A stretch of DNA of 59,710 nucleotides from Vibrio galatheae. Lineage in GTDB: Bacteria; Pseudomonadota; Gammaproteobacteria; Enterobacterales; Vibrionaceae. The notes beneath the pieces were generated by a model. It did not search any database. It was not told the origin of the DNA and saw nothing but the letters and a program-made list of their open reading frames with translations. The position numbers were made by a program, and so were the translations under genes. Of the stretch, positions 28,432 to 36,876 are shown piece by piece (the first letter of the stretch is position 1; every line of letters starts with the position of its first letter). The stretch lies in contig NZ_JXXV01000013.1 in NCBI RefSeq assembly GCF_000967545.1, positions 1-59,710 on the forward strand. The letters run 5' to 3'.

Positions 28432-29334
28432 ATGTCAAACCCTCAAAGTGCCATTCTTCCTGAAGCGGGTCCTTTCGCGCAGTTTACCTTGCTCAAGGTG
28501 AAACACAACGAAGCCGCGGTATTAGAGCACTTACAATCGTTACCCGCTTTGGTCGAGGAGCTCAATCAACAGCAGTCTGGTGCTGATTTGACCCTGTCTA
28601 TTGCGTTTACTAAATCATTTTGGAGTAAGTTGGATGCTCCAACACCAGTAGAGCTGATTGACTTTCCGCAGCTTGGTGAAGGTGATGTGGTTGCGCCAAG
28701 TTCAGATGTCGACGTTCTGGTTCATTTTCACTCCAACCGCCATGACTTGCATTTTTATCTGTTGCGTAAGTTGTTAGAACAGATCGCCGATGACGTAGTC
28801 GTGGTTGATGAGACTGCCAGTTACCGCTATCTAGATGCTCGTGACATGACCGATTTTGTTGACGGCACAGAGAACCCGAAAGATGCGCAGCGTGCTGAAG
28901 TTGCACTGATCCCAGAAGGGGAATTTGCGGGTGGTAGTTATGTGATGTTACAGCGTTTTGTCCATAATTTACCTGCGTGGAATCGTCTCAATGTATCAGC
29001 GCAAGAGAAGGTCATTGGCCGAACTAAACCTGACTCCATTGAGTTAGACGACGTGCCAGCCGCGTCACACGTTGGCCGTGTTGATATCAAACAAGAAGGG
29101 AAAGGCTTGAAGATAGTGCGTCATAGTTTGCCTTACGGGAGTGTTTCTGGTGAACATGGCCTGTTGTTTATCGCTTACTGCAACACACTGCACAACTTCC
29201 AAGCTATGTTGGAAAGTATGTACGGGGTGTCGGATGGTAAAACAGACCAACTGCTGCGCTTTACTACGGCGGTGACTGGCGCGTATTTCTTTGCTCCGTC
29301 GAGTGAAATGCTTTCTGGTTTAATGCTCAAGTAA
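28432..29334 (+). CDS. Dyp-type haem peroxidase (YfeX-like)
   Basis: Haem-dependent dye-decolourising peroxidase of the YfeX class, cytoplasmic as no signal is present. The 300-residue protein has the catalytic GxxDG segment TDFVDGTENPKDAQRAEV, with the distal Asp. The likely proximal haem ligand is H213 in AASHVGRVDIKQ, and LKIVRHSLPYG follows. Its physiological substrate is unknown; porphyrinogen oxidation has been reported for relatives. It is closed by a terminator just before the flagellin locus. Confidence 0.93.
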   Translation: MSNPQSAILPEAGPFAQFTLLKVKHNEAAVLEHLQSLPALVEELNQQQSGADLTLSIAFTKSFWSKLDAPTPVELIDFPQLGEGDVVAPSSDVDVLVHFHSNRHDLHFYLLRKLLEQIADDVVVVDETASYRYLDARDMTDFVDGTENPKDAQRAEVALIPEGEFAGGSYVMLQRFVHNLPAWNRLNVSAQEKVIGRTKPDSIELDDVPAASHVGRVDIKQEGKGLKIVRHSLPYGSVSGEHGLLFIAYCNTLHNFQAMLESMYGVSDGKTDQLLRFTTAVTGAYFFAPSSEMLSGLMLK

Positions 29335-29357
29335 CACTTGAGTAGCAAAAAGACTGT

Positions 29358-29389
29358 AAAACCGAACCTCGCGTTCGGTTTTTTATTTT
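29358..29389 (+). terminator. Terminator after the Dyp peroxidase gene
   Basis: Arms AACCGAAC (29360-29367) and GTTCGGTT (29373-29380), 5-nt loop, strong U-run. Confidence 0.9.
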
Positions 29390-29393
29390 TCGC

Positions 29394-29419
29394 TAAAGAT
29401 ATTGATGTCTTGCCGATAA
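29394..29419 (+). promoter_or_regulatory. Sigma-28 promoter of the first flagellin
   Basis: TAAAG (29394-29398) and GCCGATAA (29412-29419), 14 nt between TAAA and GCCG, an exact match to the flagellar -10. It lies 34 nt upstream of the start codon. Confidence 0.88.
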
Positions 29420-29453
29420 AGAGAGTAACCCAAGAAAGGATCGCATCAATCTT

Positions 29454-30587
29454 ATGACTATTACTGTTAATACCAACGTTTCAGCCATGACTGCGCAGCG
29501 CCATTTGAGCAATGCGACAGAGATGCTGAATCAATCTTTGGAGAGACTCTCTTCAGGATATCGTATTAACAGCGCAAAAGATGATGCGGCAGGGCTGCAA
29601 ATATCTAACCGTCTTGAATCGCAAATGCGCGGTTTGGATGTCGCGATGCGCAATGCTAACGACGGCATCTCTATTATGCAGACCGCTGAAGGTGCAATGA
29701 ACGAAACCACCAACCTCTTACAAAGAATGCGTGATCTCTCATTGCAATCTGCTAATGGATCGAACAGCCATGCGGAACGCGTTGCATTACAAGAAGAAAT
29801 GGCGGCTTTAAACGATGAATTGAACAGAATAGCCGAAACTACCTCTTTTGGTGGTCGAAAATTGCTCAATGGTTCGTTTGCTTCATCTTCTTTTCAAATC
29901 GGTGCGAGTTCGGGTGAAGCGGTGCAAGTGTCACTGAAAAACATGCGTTCAGACAGCCTAGACATGGGCGGCTTCAGTTATGTGGCTTCTGGCAAAGCCG
30001 ACAGCAATTGGCAGGTCACCCAAGGTAAGCATAAGTTGGTAATGCAATATACCAATGCGTTCGGTGAGCAAGAGACGATCAATTTCGATGCCAAAATGGG
30101 CGATGACATTGAAGAGCTGGCGACCTATATCAATGGCCAAACCGATAAGGTATCAGCGTCTGTTAACGAAGATGGGCAATTGCAAATCTTTATGGCGGGC
30201 AATGAAACAGCAGGGACGATTCAGTTTTCTGGAAACTTAGCCAATGAGTTGAATATGAGTCTTGCTGGCTATGAAGCGGTTGATAATATAGATATTTCAA
30301 AGGTTGGAGGCGCACAGCGTGCCGTGTCGGTCATTGATACTGCGCTTAAATATGTCGATAGCCACAGAGCAGAGCTTGGCGCGATGCAAAACCGTTTTAA
30401 TCACGCCATCAATAATCTCTCTAATGTGAATGAGAACTTATCGGCATCCAATAGTCGAATTAAAGATACTGACTATGCTAAAGAGACGACCCAAATGGTT
30501 AAGCAACAGATTTTGCAGCAAGTCAGCACCTCTATCTTGGCTCAAGCTAAGCAGCAACCGAATCTCGCACTGACGTTATTAGGCTGA
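29454..30587 (+). CDS. Polar flagellin (first of three in tandem)
   Basis: Filament subunit exported through the flagellar type III system. The 377-residue protein has the conserved flagellin ends: [14 protein letters not shown] and [22 protein letters not shown] at the N-terminus, and [20 protein letters not shown] with a final LALTLLG at the C-terminus. The central D2/D3 region is short, as in vibrio flagellins. In V. parahaemolyticus naming this position would be flaF, but names vary between species. It begins MTITVNTN rather than MAVNVNTN and is the most divergent of the three. Confidence 0.95.
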   Translation: MTITVNTNVSAMTAQRHLSNATEMLNQSLERLSSGYRINSAKDDAAGLQISNRLESQMRGLDVAMRNANDGISIMQTAEGAMNETTNLLQRMRDLSLQSANGSNSHAERVALQEEMAALNDELNRIAETTSFGGRKLLNGSFASSSFQIGASSGEAVQVSLKNMRSDSLDMGGFSYVASGKADSNWQVTQGKHKLVMQYTNAFGEQETINFDAKMGDDIEELATYINGQTDKVSASVNEDGQLQIFMAGNETAGTIQFSGNLANELNMSLAGYEAVDNIDISKVGGAQRAVSVIDTALKYVDSHRAELGAMQNRFNHAINNLSNVNENLSASNSRIKDTDYAKETTQMVKQQILQQVSTSILAQAKQQPNLALTLLG

Positions 30588-30722
30588 TTCTCAAAAAAGA
30601 GAAGGTTATCGACACCCGTGTCTAAAGCTTTAGAAAAAAAATGACTTTAATAGCTATTTTTTCCCTTTAGTCACGTTTTCCCTCCTAAACAAACTTTTTT
30701 CAAAAAAAACTAAAAAAAATAC

Positions 30723-30749
30723 TCAAGGTTTTGCCCACCGAGCCGTTAA
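30723..30749 (+). promoter_or_regulatory. Sigma-28-like promoter of the second flagellin
   Basis: TCAAG (30723-30727, one base off TAAAG) and GCCGTTAA (30742-30749) with a 15-nt spacer, about 85 nt before the start codon. This leaves a long structured 5' leader. Confidence 0.75.
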
Positions 30750-30778
30750 TAAAAGTAACTTTAAGAGAAAACGACTTT

Positions 30779-30816
30779 GGTTTTCCGAGACGTCGGAAAC
30801 CGGTTACATCGGAAAA
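30779..30816 (+). promoter_or_regulatory. Alternative hairpins in the leader of the second flagellin
   Basis: TTTTCCGA (30781-30788) can pair either with TCGGAAA (30793-30799) or with TCGGAAAA (30809-30816). The two pairings exclude each other. The ribosome site TGGAGA follows at 30821-30826, and several GGA motifs are present. Confidence 0.55.
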
Positions 30817-30833
30817 TCAATGGAGAAATTACC

Positions 30834-31967
30834 ATGGCAGTAAATGTAAACACTAACGTATCAGCAATGACAGCACAGCGTTACCTAAACAGCGCGACTA
30901 ATGCTCAACAAACTTCAATGGAGCGTTTGTCATCTGGTTTTAAGATTAACAGTGCAAAAGACGACGCAGCGGGTCTACAAATTTCGAACCGCTTGAACGT
31001 TCAAAGCCGTGGTCTAGATGTTGCTGTACGTAACGCAAACGATGGTATCTCTATCGCGCAAACTGCTGAAGGCGCGATGAACGAAACCACCAACATTCTG
31101 CAACGTATGCGTGACCTATCGCTACAATCTGCTAATGGTTCGAACTCGAAATCAGAGCGTGTTGCGATTCAAGAAGAAGTGACAGCGCTTAACGATGAGC
31201 TAAACCGTATTGCTGAAACGACTTCATTTGGTGGCAACAAGCTCCTAAACGGTACTTTTGCAACTAAGTCGTTCCAAATCGGTGCGGACAATGGTGAAGC
31301 GGTAATGCTGAGCCTAAACAATATGCGTTCTGACGACTCGAAAATGGGTGGCCAAAGCTTTCAAGCAGCTAACGCTAAAGATTCAAACTGGACAGTACAA
31401 GCGGGTGCCAACGACCTAGCAATTACTCTGACAGATACTGCAGGCCAAGAGCAAACCATCAACATCAGCGCTAAAGAAGGCGACGATATTGAAGAGCTAG
31501 CGACATACATTAACGGTCAGACAGACATGGTTAAAGCGTCTGTTAACGAAAATGGTCAGCTACAGGTTTTCGCTGGCGCAGACAAAGTTCAAGGTAACGT
31601 TGCATTCGGTGGTGGACTTGCTGGTGAGCTATCTATGGGCGAAGCGGCCAATGTAACAGTTGATACTATCGACGTAACGACAGTGGGTGGCGCACAAGAG
31701 TCAGTAGGTATTATCGATGCCGCTCTTAAAAATGTTGATAGCCATCGTGCAGAGTTGGGTGCATTCCAAAACCGCTTCAACCACGCAATCAGCAACTTAG
31801 ATAACATCAACGAAAACGTGAATGCATCTAAGAGCCGAATCAAAGATACCGATTTCGCGAAAGAAACAACGGCACTTACCAAGTCGCAAATTCTTTCTCA
31901 AGCGTCAAGTTCTATCCTTGCGCAAGCGAAACAGGCACCAAACTCGGCACTAAGCCTACTAGGCTAA
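30834..31967 (+). CDS. Polar flagellin (second of three in tandem)
   Basis: A 377-residue flagellin starting at the ATG at 30834 ([18 protein letters not shown]). The longer frame from 30777 would include the leader hairpins and no homology. Both conserved ends are present, and the C-terminus is ALSLLG. The ribosome site TGGAGA is 7 nt upstream. By position it corresponds to flaB of V. parahaemolyticus. It has its own sigma-28 promoter and a strong terminator, so each flagellin can be expressed separately. Confidence 0.96.
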   Translation: MAVNVNTNVSAMTAQRYLNSATNAQQTSMERLSSGFKINSAKDDAAGLQISNRLNVQSRGLDVAVRNANDGISIAQTAEGAMNETTNILQRMRDLSLQSANGSNSKSERVAIQEEVTALNDELNRIAETTSFGGNKLLNGTFATKSFQIGADNGEAVMLSLNNMRSDDSKMGGQSFQAANAKDSNWTVQAGANDLAITLTDTAGQEQTINISAKEGDDIEELATYINGQTDMVKASVNENGQLQVFAGADKVQGNVAFGGGLAGELSMGEAANVTVDTIDVTTVGGAQESVGIIDAALKNVDSHRAELGAFQNRFNHAISNLDNINENVNASKSRIKDTDFAKETTALTKSQILSQASSSILAQAKQAPNSALSLLG

Positions 31968-31981
31968 GCCAAAATCTAGAC

Positions 31982-32010
31982 AAAAAATCCAGCTTCGGCT
32001 GGATTTTTTT
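31982..32010 (+). terminator. Terminator after the second flagellin
   Basis: Arms AATCCAGC (31986-31993) and GCTGGATT (31998-32005) with a UUCG loop and a run of seven U. Confidence 0.93.
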
Positions 32011-32087
32011 GTTTCTTCTAACACTATGATCTCAAAGGCTATTGTTTGTCATTTGGCAAAAAAAGAAAAAAAACGATAATTTTTTTC

Positions 32088-32114
32088 TAAAGGTATTTTT
32101 TTACTCGCCGTTAA
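32088..32114 (+). promoter_or_regulatory. Sigma-28 promoter of the third flagellin
   Basis: TAAAG (32088-32092) and GCCGTTAA (32107-32114) with 15 nt between TAAA and GCCG, 80 nt upstream of the start codon. Confidence 0.85.
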
Positions 32115-32194
32115 AGGATTGAGAGAAATGAGATGTGTTGAAGCGAGGTGAGAGACGCTGATACACATCACCCTACTGCCAAAGGAGATCAAAC

Positions 32195-33328
32195 ATGGCA
32201 ATTAACGTAAACACGAACGTGTCTGCGATGACTGCTCAGCGTTACCTAAATGGTGCGACTGATGGCATGCAGAAATCGATGGAGCGTCTATCTTCGGGGT
32301 ACAAAATTAACAGTGCCCGAGACGATGCTGCTGGCCTTCAAATCTCAAACCGCTTGAATTCACAAAGTCGTGGCTTAGACATGGCTGTGAAAAACGCCAA
32401 TGACGGTATCTCGATTGCTCAAACCGCTGAAGGTGCGATGAACGAAACCACTAACATACTGCAACGTATGCGTGATTTGTCATTGCAATCTTCGAATGGT
32501 TCGAACTCTCGCTCGGAGCGCTTAGCGATCCAAGAAGAAGTAACCGCATTGAATGACGAACTAAACCGTATTGCAGAAACCACATCATTTGGTGGTAACA
32601 AACTGCTTAACGGTACTTTTGGTACTCAATCTTTCCAGATCGGTGCGAGTTCAGGGGAAGCGGTTCAGCTATCCATGGGTAACATGCGTTCAGATACCAT
32701 AGATATGGGTGGTAAAGCGTATATTGCTCAAGAGGGTAAAGATGCGGGATGGGTTGTCTCTGAAGGCACAACCGACTTAACTCTAGGCTATACTGATGTA
32801 CATGGTGATGCGCAAGAACTGACAATCAACGCTAAAGCGGGCGATGATATTGAACAGCTTGCAACCTACATTAACGGTCAAAGTGAAGACGTTAAAGCGT
32901 CTGTTGGAGAAGAAGGTAAGCTCCAACTTTTTGCTGCGTCAAATAAAGTTGCATCAGATGTAACTATTGGCGGTGGCTTGGGCGCTGAGATCGGTTTTGG
33001 TGCTGGTGAAGACCGCACTGTCGCTGATGTTGACGTATCAACTGTTGCTGGTTCTCAGCTGGCGGTATCTGTTATTGATGGTGCGTTAAAATCAGTAGAC
33101 AGTCAGCGTGCAGAGTTGGGTGCGTTCCAAAACCGTTTTGGTCATGCGATCAGTAACCTAGACAATATTAACGAAAACGTTAATGCGTCTAGAAGTCGTA
33201 TCGTAGATACTGACTACGCGAAAGAAACGACTCAAATGACTAAGTCGCAGATTCTTCAGCAAGCCAGTACTTCTGTTCTAGCGCAAGCCAAGCAGACTCC
33301 GTCGGCAGCTCTTAGCTTATTAGGTTAA
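32195..33328 (+). CDS. Polar flagellin (third of three in tandem)
   Basis: A 377-residue flagellin ([28 protein letters not shown]) with a strong AAAGGAGAT ribosome site 7 nt upstream. Conserved ends are intact, with [20 protein letters not shown] and a final ALSLLG. By position (next to flaG) it corresponds to flaA of V. parahaemolyticus. Here it is driven by a sigma-28 promoter, unlike V. cholerae flaA, which needs sigma-54 and lies at another locus. flaG follows after 71 nt containing a hairpin but no terminator. Confidence 0.96.
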   Translation: MAINVNTNVSAMTAQRYLNGATDGMQKSMERLSSGYKINSARDDAAGLQISNRLNSQSRGLDMAVKNANDGISIAQTAEGAMNETTNILQRMRDLSLQSSNGSNSRSERLAIQEEVTALNDELNRIAETTSFGGNKLLNGTFGTQSFQIGASSGEAVQLSMGNMRSDTIDMGGKAYIAQEGKDAGWVVSEGTTDLTLGYTDVHGDAQELTINAKAGDDIEQLATYINGQSEDVKASVGEEGKLQLFAASNKVASDVTIGGGLGAEIGFGAGEDRTVADVDVSTVAGSQLAVSVIDGALKSVDSQRAELGAFQNRFGHAISNLDNINENVNASRSRIVDTDYAKETTQMTKSQILQQASTSVLAQAKQTPSAALSLLG

Positions 33329-33353
33329 TCGATAGGTTCGATAGGAGCTTATT

Positions 33354-33375
33354 GGTACAACAGTATGTTGTAACC
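33354..33375 (+). other. Intercistronic hairpin between third flagellin and flaG
   Basis: GGTACAACA (33354-33362) pairs with TGTTGTAACC (33366-33375) around a 3-nt loop with one bulge. There is no U-run, so it may lower read-through or protect the flagellin mRNA 3' end. Confidence 0.55.
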
Positions 33376-33399
33376 TGCTAAGGTGGAAGGGAGATCGTT

Positions 33400-33825
33400 A
33401 TGGAAATACCATCCTACACATCGAACATCCAGCCTTATGGCTCAGATAGTGGCACTAAACTTGCTTCAAAATACGATATACAGCAAGTTTCCTCGGAGAA
33501 GGAACAGATCTCGACACAGGAGATGAGTGAAAAAGCGACTCAGTCTGTTGAAAAAGCGATAGAGGCCTCGAAAGAACGCCAAAAGCTTAATCGAGTGGAG
33601 CGCGAACGTATTGTTCAACAGATGAATGATTTCATCTCGTCGATCAATAAAGGCTTATCTTTTCGTGTTGACGAAGAATCTGGTCGAGATGTTGTGACGA
33701 TTTACGAAGCGGATACTGGCGATATTATTCGTCAGATACCCGATGAGGAAATGCTAGTTATCTTACGCCGCCTAAGGGAGCAAACTGCCCGATATTCCTC
33801 GGGAATTGTGAACCAGACGGTGTAA
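33400..33825 (+). CDS. flaG: Flagellar protein FlaG
   Basis: A 141-residue protein with a variable, polar N-terminus (about 1-65, with a helical EKEQISTQEMSEKATQSVEK segment). The FlaG domain at about 65-135 shows NDFISSINKGLSFRVDEESGRDVVTIYEADTGDIIRQIPDEEML. FlaG proteins limit polar filament length in related bacteria, and the mechanism is not settled. The start has an AAGGGAG ribosome site. It is the first of the late group flaG-fliD-flaI-fliS and is followed by fliD after 19 nt. Confidence 0.93.
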   Translation: MEIPSYTSNIQPYGSDSGTKLASKYDIQQVSSEKEQISTQEMSEKATQSVEKAIEASKERQKLNRVERERIVQQMNDFISSINKGLSFRVDEESGRDVVTIYEADTGDIIRQIPDEEMLVILRRLREQTARYSSGIVNQTV

Positions 33826-33844
33826 TCGTACTTGAGGTGAATGA

Positions 33845-35866
33845 ATGAGTTTTGGGCCTATAGGCATGAATTCTGGCATGGATATCAATTCTATGGTCAG
33901 CAAACTTGTGGATGCGGAGCGCGTACCAAAGCAGCAACGTATCGACAACGAGCAGGCTCAGATTGATTCTAGTATCAGTGCCTATGGTCGACTCAGAGAG
34001 TCGCTGGATACGATGAAAAACTTGATGGCGAGCTTTCGTCAAGAGAAAGCATTCGCCGCAAGAACCGTTGAGTCAACCGATGAAGCGGTCGTGTCCGCGA
34101 CAGCAACCACTGACGCTATCGCTGGTCGATATGCTATCGATGTGTTGCAGCTTGCCCAAAGTCATAAAATTGCGTCAGATGTTTTGCCAGAAGACGCGAA
34201 ATTTGGACCGGGTAAGCTGCAGATTTCACTGGGAAGCAAAAAATTCTCAGTGGATGTGCAAGACAATTCAAAACTGGTTGATATCGTTCGTGGTATCAAT
34301 GGTAGTAAAGCCAATCCTGGGGTTCGTGCAGCCGTCATCAATGACACGCAAGGCCCGCGCCTTATCGTTGCCTCTAACGTCTCCGGTCAAGACAATGATG
34401 TCTCGATGAGTGCCGAAGCAAAAGCTGGCGACCCACTTAAATTACTCGAATACAAAACTCTTGAGCAACGAGTGAAAGATCTCGAACGCGCTCGCGCAGC
34501 AGCTCAAGAGCTGATTGCCCCTCTGACCCCCGAGGAGCAAAAAGTTGCCGATAAAATTGCCCAAAGCAACATTGAAGCGGCAAAAGTTGTAGACCAAGAA
34601 ATCGCCGCTACCTCTAAGCAAGCGGCAATAAACGCAGATCCGAACGCGGCGAAAGATGCGACAGCCGACAACGAAATGTCGAAAAGTGCCACCGCAGCGG
34701 CCGCGCAAGCTGGTATTGAAGCGAATAAATACCTTAAACCTGAAGAACGCATCCCGGGTTGGACAGAAACAGCATCAGGTACCTTACTTGACTCTTATTG
34801 GGAGCCAGAGCCACAACTTGATGCTAAAGCGCAAGAAAAAGCTCCAGATGTCCCTGGTTGGTCCAATACCGCATCCGGCACATTAACCGATTCGTATGTC
34901 ACACCAAAAGAAGCGCAAGCTAAGCTTGATGCCGAGCAAGCGCGTATCGAGCAAAAAGTGGCGGATGAAAAGGCGCTCTTGGCTCAGCGTGTCGCTTCCG
35001 GTGAACTAACGCCCGACCAAGCGAAGCAACTTGAGCGCGCGAAGCTGCCAGCGCAAGAGCGTGAGTATCTTGAGCGGATCGATCAAGCTCAAGCCGATTT
35101 AAAAGCCGCACAACAATCATTTGATACCTATCGCGGCATGACGGAAGTTCAGGCAGCGCAAGATGCAAAAGTGCTGCTTGATGGAGTAGCACAGCTCTCT
35201 AGTAACAACAACATTATTGAAGATGCGATCGATGGCGTTGATTTAACGCTAAAAGGGCGCACACCCGTTGGTAAACCATCCTCAGAGATTGACATTGAGT
35301 ATGACCGCCAAGGTGTGCGAGAAGACATTGAACAATTTGTCGCCGCGTATAATCAGTTCTACCAAACCTCAAAAGAATTAGGTGGCGTTGACCCAAGAAC
35401 TGGCATGGCGGGGCCACTGGCTGGCGACAGCATTGTGCGCAGTGCCGACTCGCGCTTAAAAGCGGTATTTGCTTCACGCGTTGAACCCGCACCCGATGAG
35501 CTTAAAACGTTGACTGAGTTTGGTATTACCACCACTCGCCAAGGGACATTGGAAATCAACTATCAGATGCTTGATCGTCAGTTGAATACTAATTTCAACA
35601 AGCTGGAAGACTTTTTTGGTGGTAACCAAGGGTTCGCGAAAAAGGTCGAAGACGCGATTCAAGGTTTAACCGGTGTTACGGGTTCCATTCGTAACCGGGA
35701 AAAAAGCATGACTGAGCGGACTTACCGTCTGCAAGATGATCAAGCGGCGCTGGATCGTCGAATGGATAACCTAGAGAAGCGCACTCACGCCAAATTCTCG
35801 GCGATGCAGGATGCGACCAGTAAAATGCAGTCTCAGCTTGCGGGTATGATGAATGCACTCGGTTAA
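33845..35866 (+). CDS. fliD: Flagellar filament cap protein FliD (FlaH) with an extra helical insert
   Basis: Caps the growing filament and folds exported flagellin. It has 673 residues, about 200 more than enteric FliD. N-terminal (GMNSGMDINSMVSKLVDAER) and C-terminal (YRLQDDQAALDRRMDNLEKRTHAKFSAMQ) parts are typical. The extra part at about 205-430 is Ala/Gln/Lys/Glu-rich and helical. It contains a repeated motif, PGWTETASGTLLDSY at 304-318 and PGWSNTASGTLTDSY at 337-351. flaI overlaps the 3' end by 14 nt. Confidence 0.94.
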   Translation: MSFGPIGMNSGMDINSMVSKLVDAERVPKQQRIDNEQAQIDSSISAYGRLRESLDTMKNLMASFRQEKAFAARTVESTDEAVVSATATTDAIAGRYAIDVLQLAQSHKIASDVLPEDAKFGPGKLQISLGSKKFSVDVQDNSKLVDIVRGINGSKANPGVRAAVINDTQGPRLIVASNVSGQDNDVSMSAEAKAGDPLKLLEYKTLEQRVKDLERARAAAQELIAPLTPEEQKVADKIAQSNIEAAKVVDQEIAATSKQAAINADPNAAKDATADNEMSKSATAAAAQAGIEANKYLKPEERIPGWTETASGTLLDSYWEPEPQLDAKAQEKAPDVPGWSNTASGTLTDSYVTPKEAQAKLDAEQARIEQKVADEKALLAQRVASGELTPDQAKQLERAKLPAQEREYLERIDQAQADLKAAQQSFDTYRGMTEVQAAQDAKVLLDGVAQLSSNNNIIEDAIDGVDLTLKGRTPVGKPSSEIDIEYDRQGVREDIEQFVAAYNQFYQTSKELGGVDPRTGMAGPLAGDSIVRSADSRLKAVFASRVEPAPDELKTLTEFGITTTRQGTLEINYQMLDRQLNTNFNKLEDFFGGNQGFAKKVEDAIQGLTGVTGSIRNREKSMTERTYRLQDDQAALDRRMDNLEKRTHAKFSAMQDATSKMQSQLAGMMNALG

Positions 35867-36176
35867 CGAAGTAGAAAGTCAATTGGCGACTTTGTGTGAA
35901 TTAGATCATAAAATGTCTGAAACTCTTACATCGAAAGAAATTAATGCTGAAGAAATTGCTCAGTTAGTCGATATAAGGGAACAGTTATTGCAAAGTTTGT
36001 TGGATGCGATCAATGAGCATCCAGAATTTGCACAACTACAGCAGTGGCAAGATGCGGTTAAACGAACCCAAACTGTTGTAGAATTGATGCAAAATAAAAC
36101 TTCTGAACTGGCGCTGGCGCTACAAAAGTATCGTCACGGTAAACGCTCAGTTCAGCAGTATCAAAAGTTTTTATAG
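35853..36176 (+). CDS. flaI: FlaI, FliT-like flagellar chaperone
   Basis: A 107-residue, mostly helical protein in the position of vibrio flaI, between fliD and fliS. It resembles FliT-type chaperones in length, helical content and gene order. The sequence match is too weak to see directly, so the chaperone role for FliD is inferred from position. It starts inside fliD (14-nt overlap), which points to translational coupling. Confidence 0.8.
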   Translation: MHSVNEVESQLATLCELDHKMSETLTSKEINAEEIAQLVDIREQLLQSLLDAINEHPEFAQLQQWQDAVKRTQTVVELMQNKTSELALALQKYRHGKRSVQQYQKFL

Positions 36177-36190
36177 AAAAGAGGGTTGTT

Positions 36191-36601
36191 ATGCGTGGTT
36201 CACTACAGGCTTACAAGAAGGTATCGGTTGATAGCCAGCTCAGTGCGGCCTCCCCGCATAAAATTGTTCAAATGCTAATGGCTGGCGCTATTGAACGTTT
36301 GATTCAAGGTAAAGCGGCGATGCAAGCGGGAAACATTCCTGCTAAAGGCGAGCGTTTGGGTAAGGCTCTAGATATCATTATCAGCTTACGTAGCTGTCTT
36401 TCTATGGATGACGGCGGTGATATTGCTCAGAATCTCGATCAGTTATATGAATTTATGATTACTCAGATTACTGAAGCGAATCACCAAAACAATCCGCAAC
36501 CACTGGATGACGTGATAGAAATTATTCGTGAAATCAAATCCGCATGGGATCAGATTCCTAATGAATACCATAATCTGACAGCAGCAGATGTTGGCTTATA
36601 G
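36191..36601 (+). CDS. fliS: Flagellin export chaperone FliS (FlaJ)
   Basis: Binds the C-terminal D0 region of flagellin and keeps it from polymerising in the cytoplasm. It has 136 residues and the family start RGSLQAYKKVSVDSQLSAASPHKIVQMLMAGAIERL, with LDIIISLRSCLSMDDGGDIAQNLDQLYEFM in the middle. It lies 14 nt after flaI and is the last gene before a terminator ahead of flrA. Confidence 0.95.
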   Translation: MRGSLQAYKKVSVDSQLSAASPHKIVQMLMAGAIERLIQGKAAMQAGNIPAKGERLGKALDIIISLRSCLSMDDGGDIAQNLDQLYEFMITQITEANHQNNPQPLDDVIEIIREIKSAWDQIPNEYHNLTAADVGL

Positions 36602-36735
36602 AGCCAGTTTATTGATTTAGAATTTTTTATATCTAAATAGGTGTGCAAACAAAATTTATGTCTATCGAGCTTTTGGGCAGATATCACATCGAGTAATTGC
36701 TTGGTTGCCTTATTTTTTTTATCAAATAGAATAGA

Positions 36736-36764
36736 AGCCACTAACTAGCCTAGTGGCTTTTTTT
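36736..36764 (+). terminator. Terminator after fliS
   Basis: Perfect arms AGCCACTA (36736-36743) and TAGTGGCT (36751-36758), 7-nt loop, then a U-run. Confidence 0.9.
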
Positions 36765-36782
36765 GTTGCTGAAACTTCTAAA

Positions 36783-36810
36783 TTGTCTAACTTGATATCT
36801 GAACTATAGT
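36783..36810 (+). promoter_or_regulatory. Candidate sigma-70 promoter of flrA
   Basis: TTGTCT (36783-36788) and TATAGT (36805-36810) with a 16-nt spacer, 66 nt upstream of flrA. A housekeeping promoter fits the place of FlrA at the top of the cascade. Confidence 0.5.
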
Positions 36811-36876
36811 TACAAAGGACGTTAGATTTTTGACCCAGCCACAACGTTTCAAAAATAAAGGCAAACATTCTCACCT

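Noticed and set aside
30777..30833. Longer N-terminus for the second flagellin
   Set aside because: It would translate the leader hairpins. The ATG at 30834 has a ribosome site and matches all flagellin starts.
33354..33371. TGGTACAACAGTATGTT as a sigma-54 promoter for flaG
   Set aside because: It lacks the invariant GC at -12; the sequence is better explained as a hairpin.
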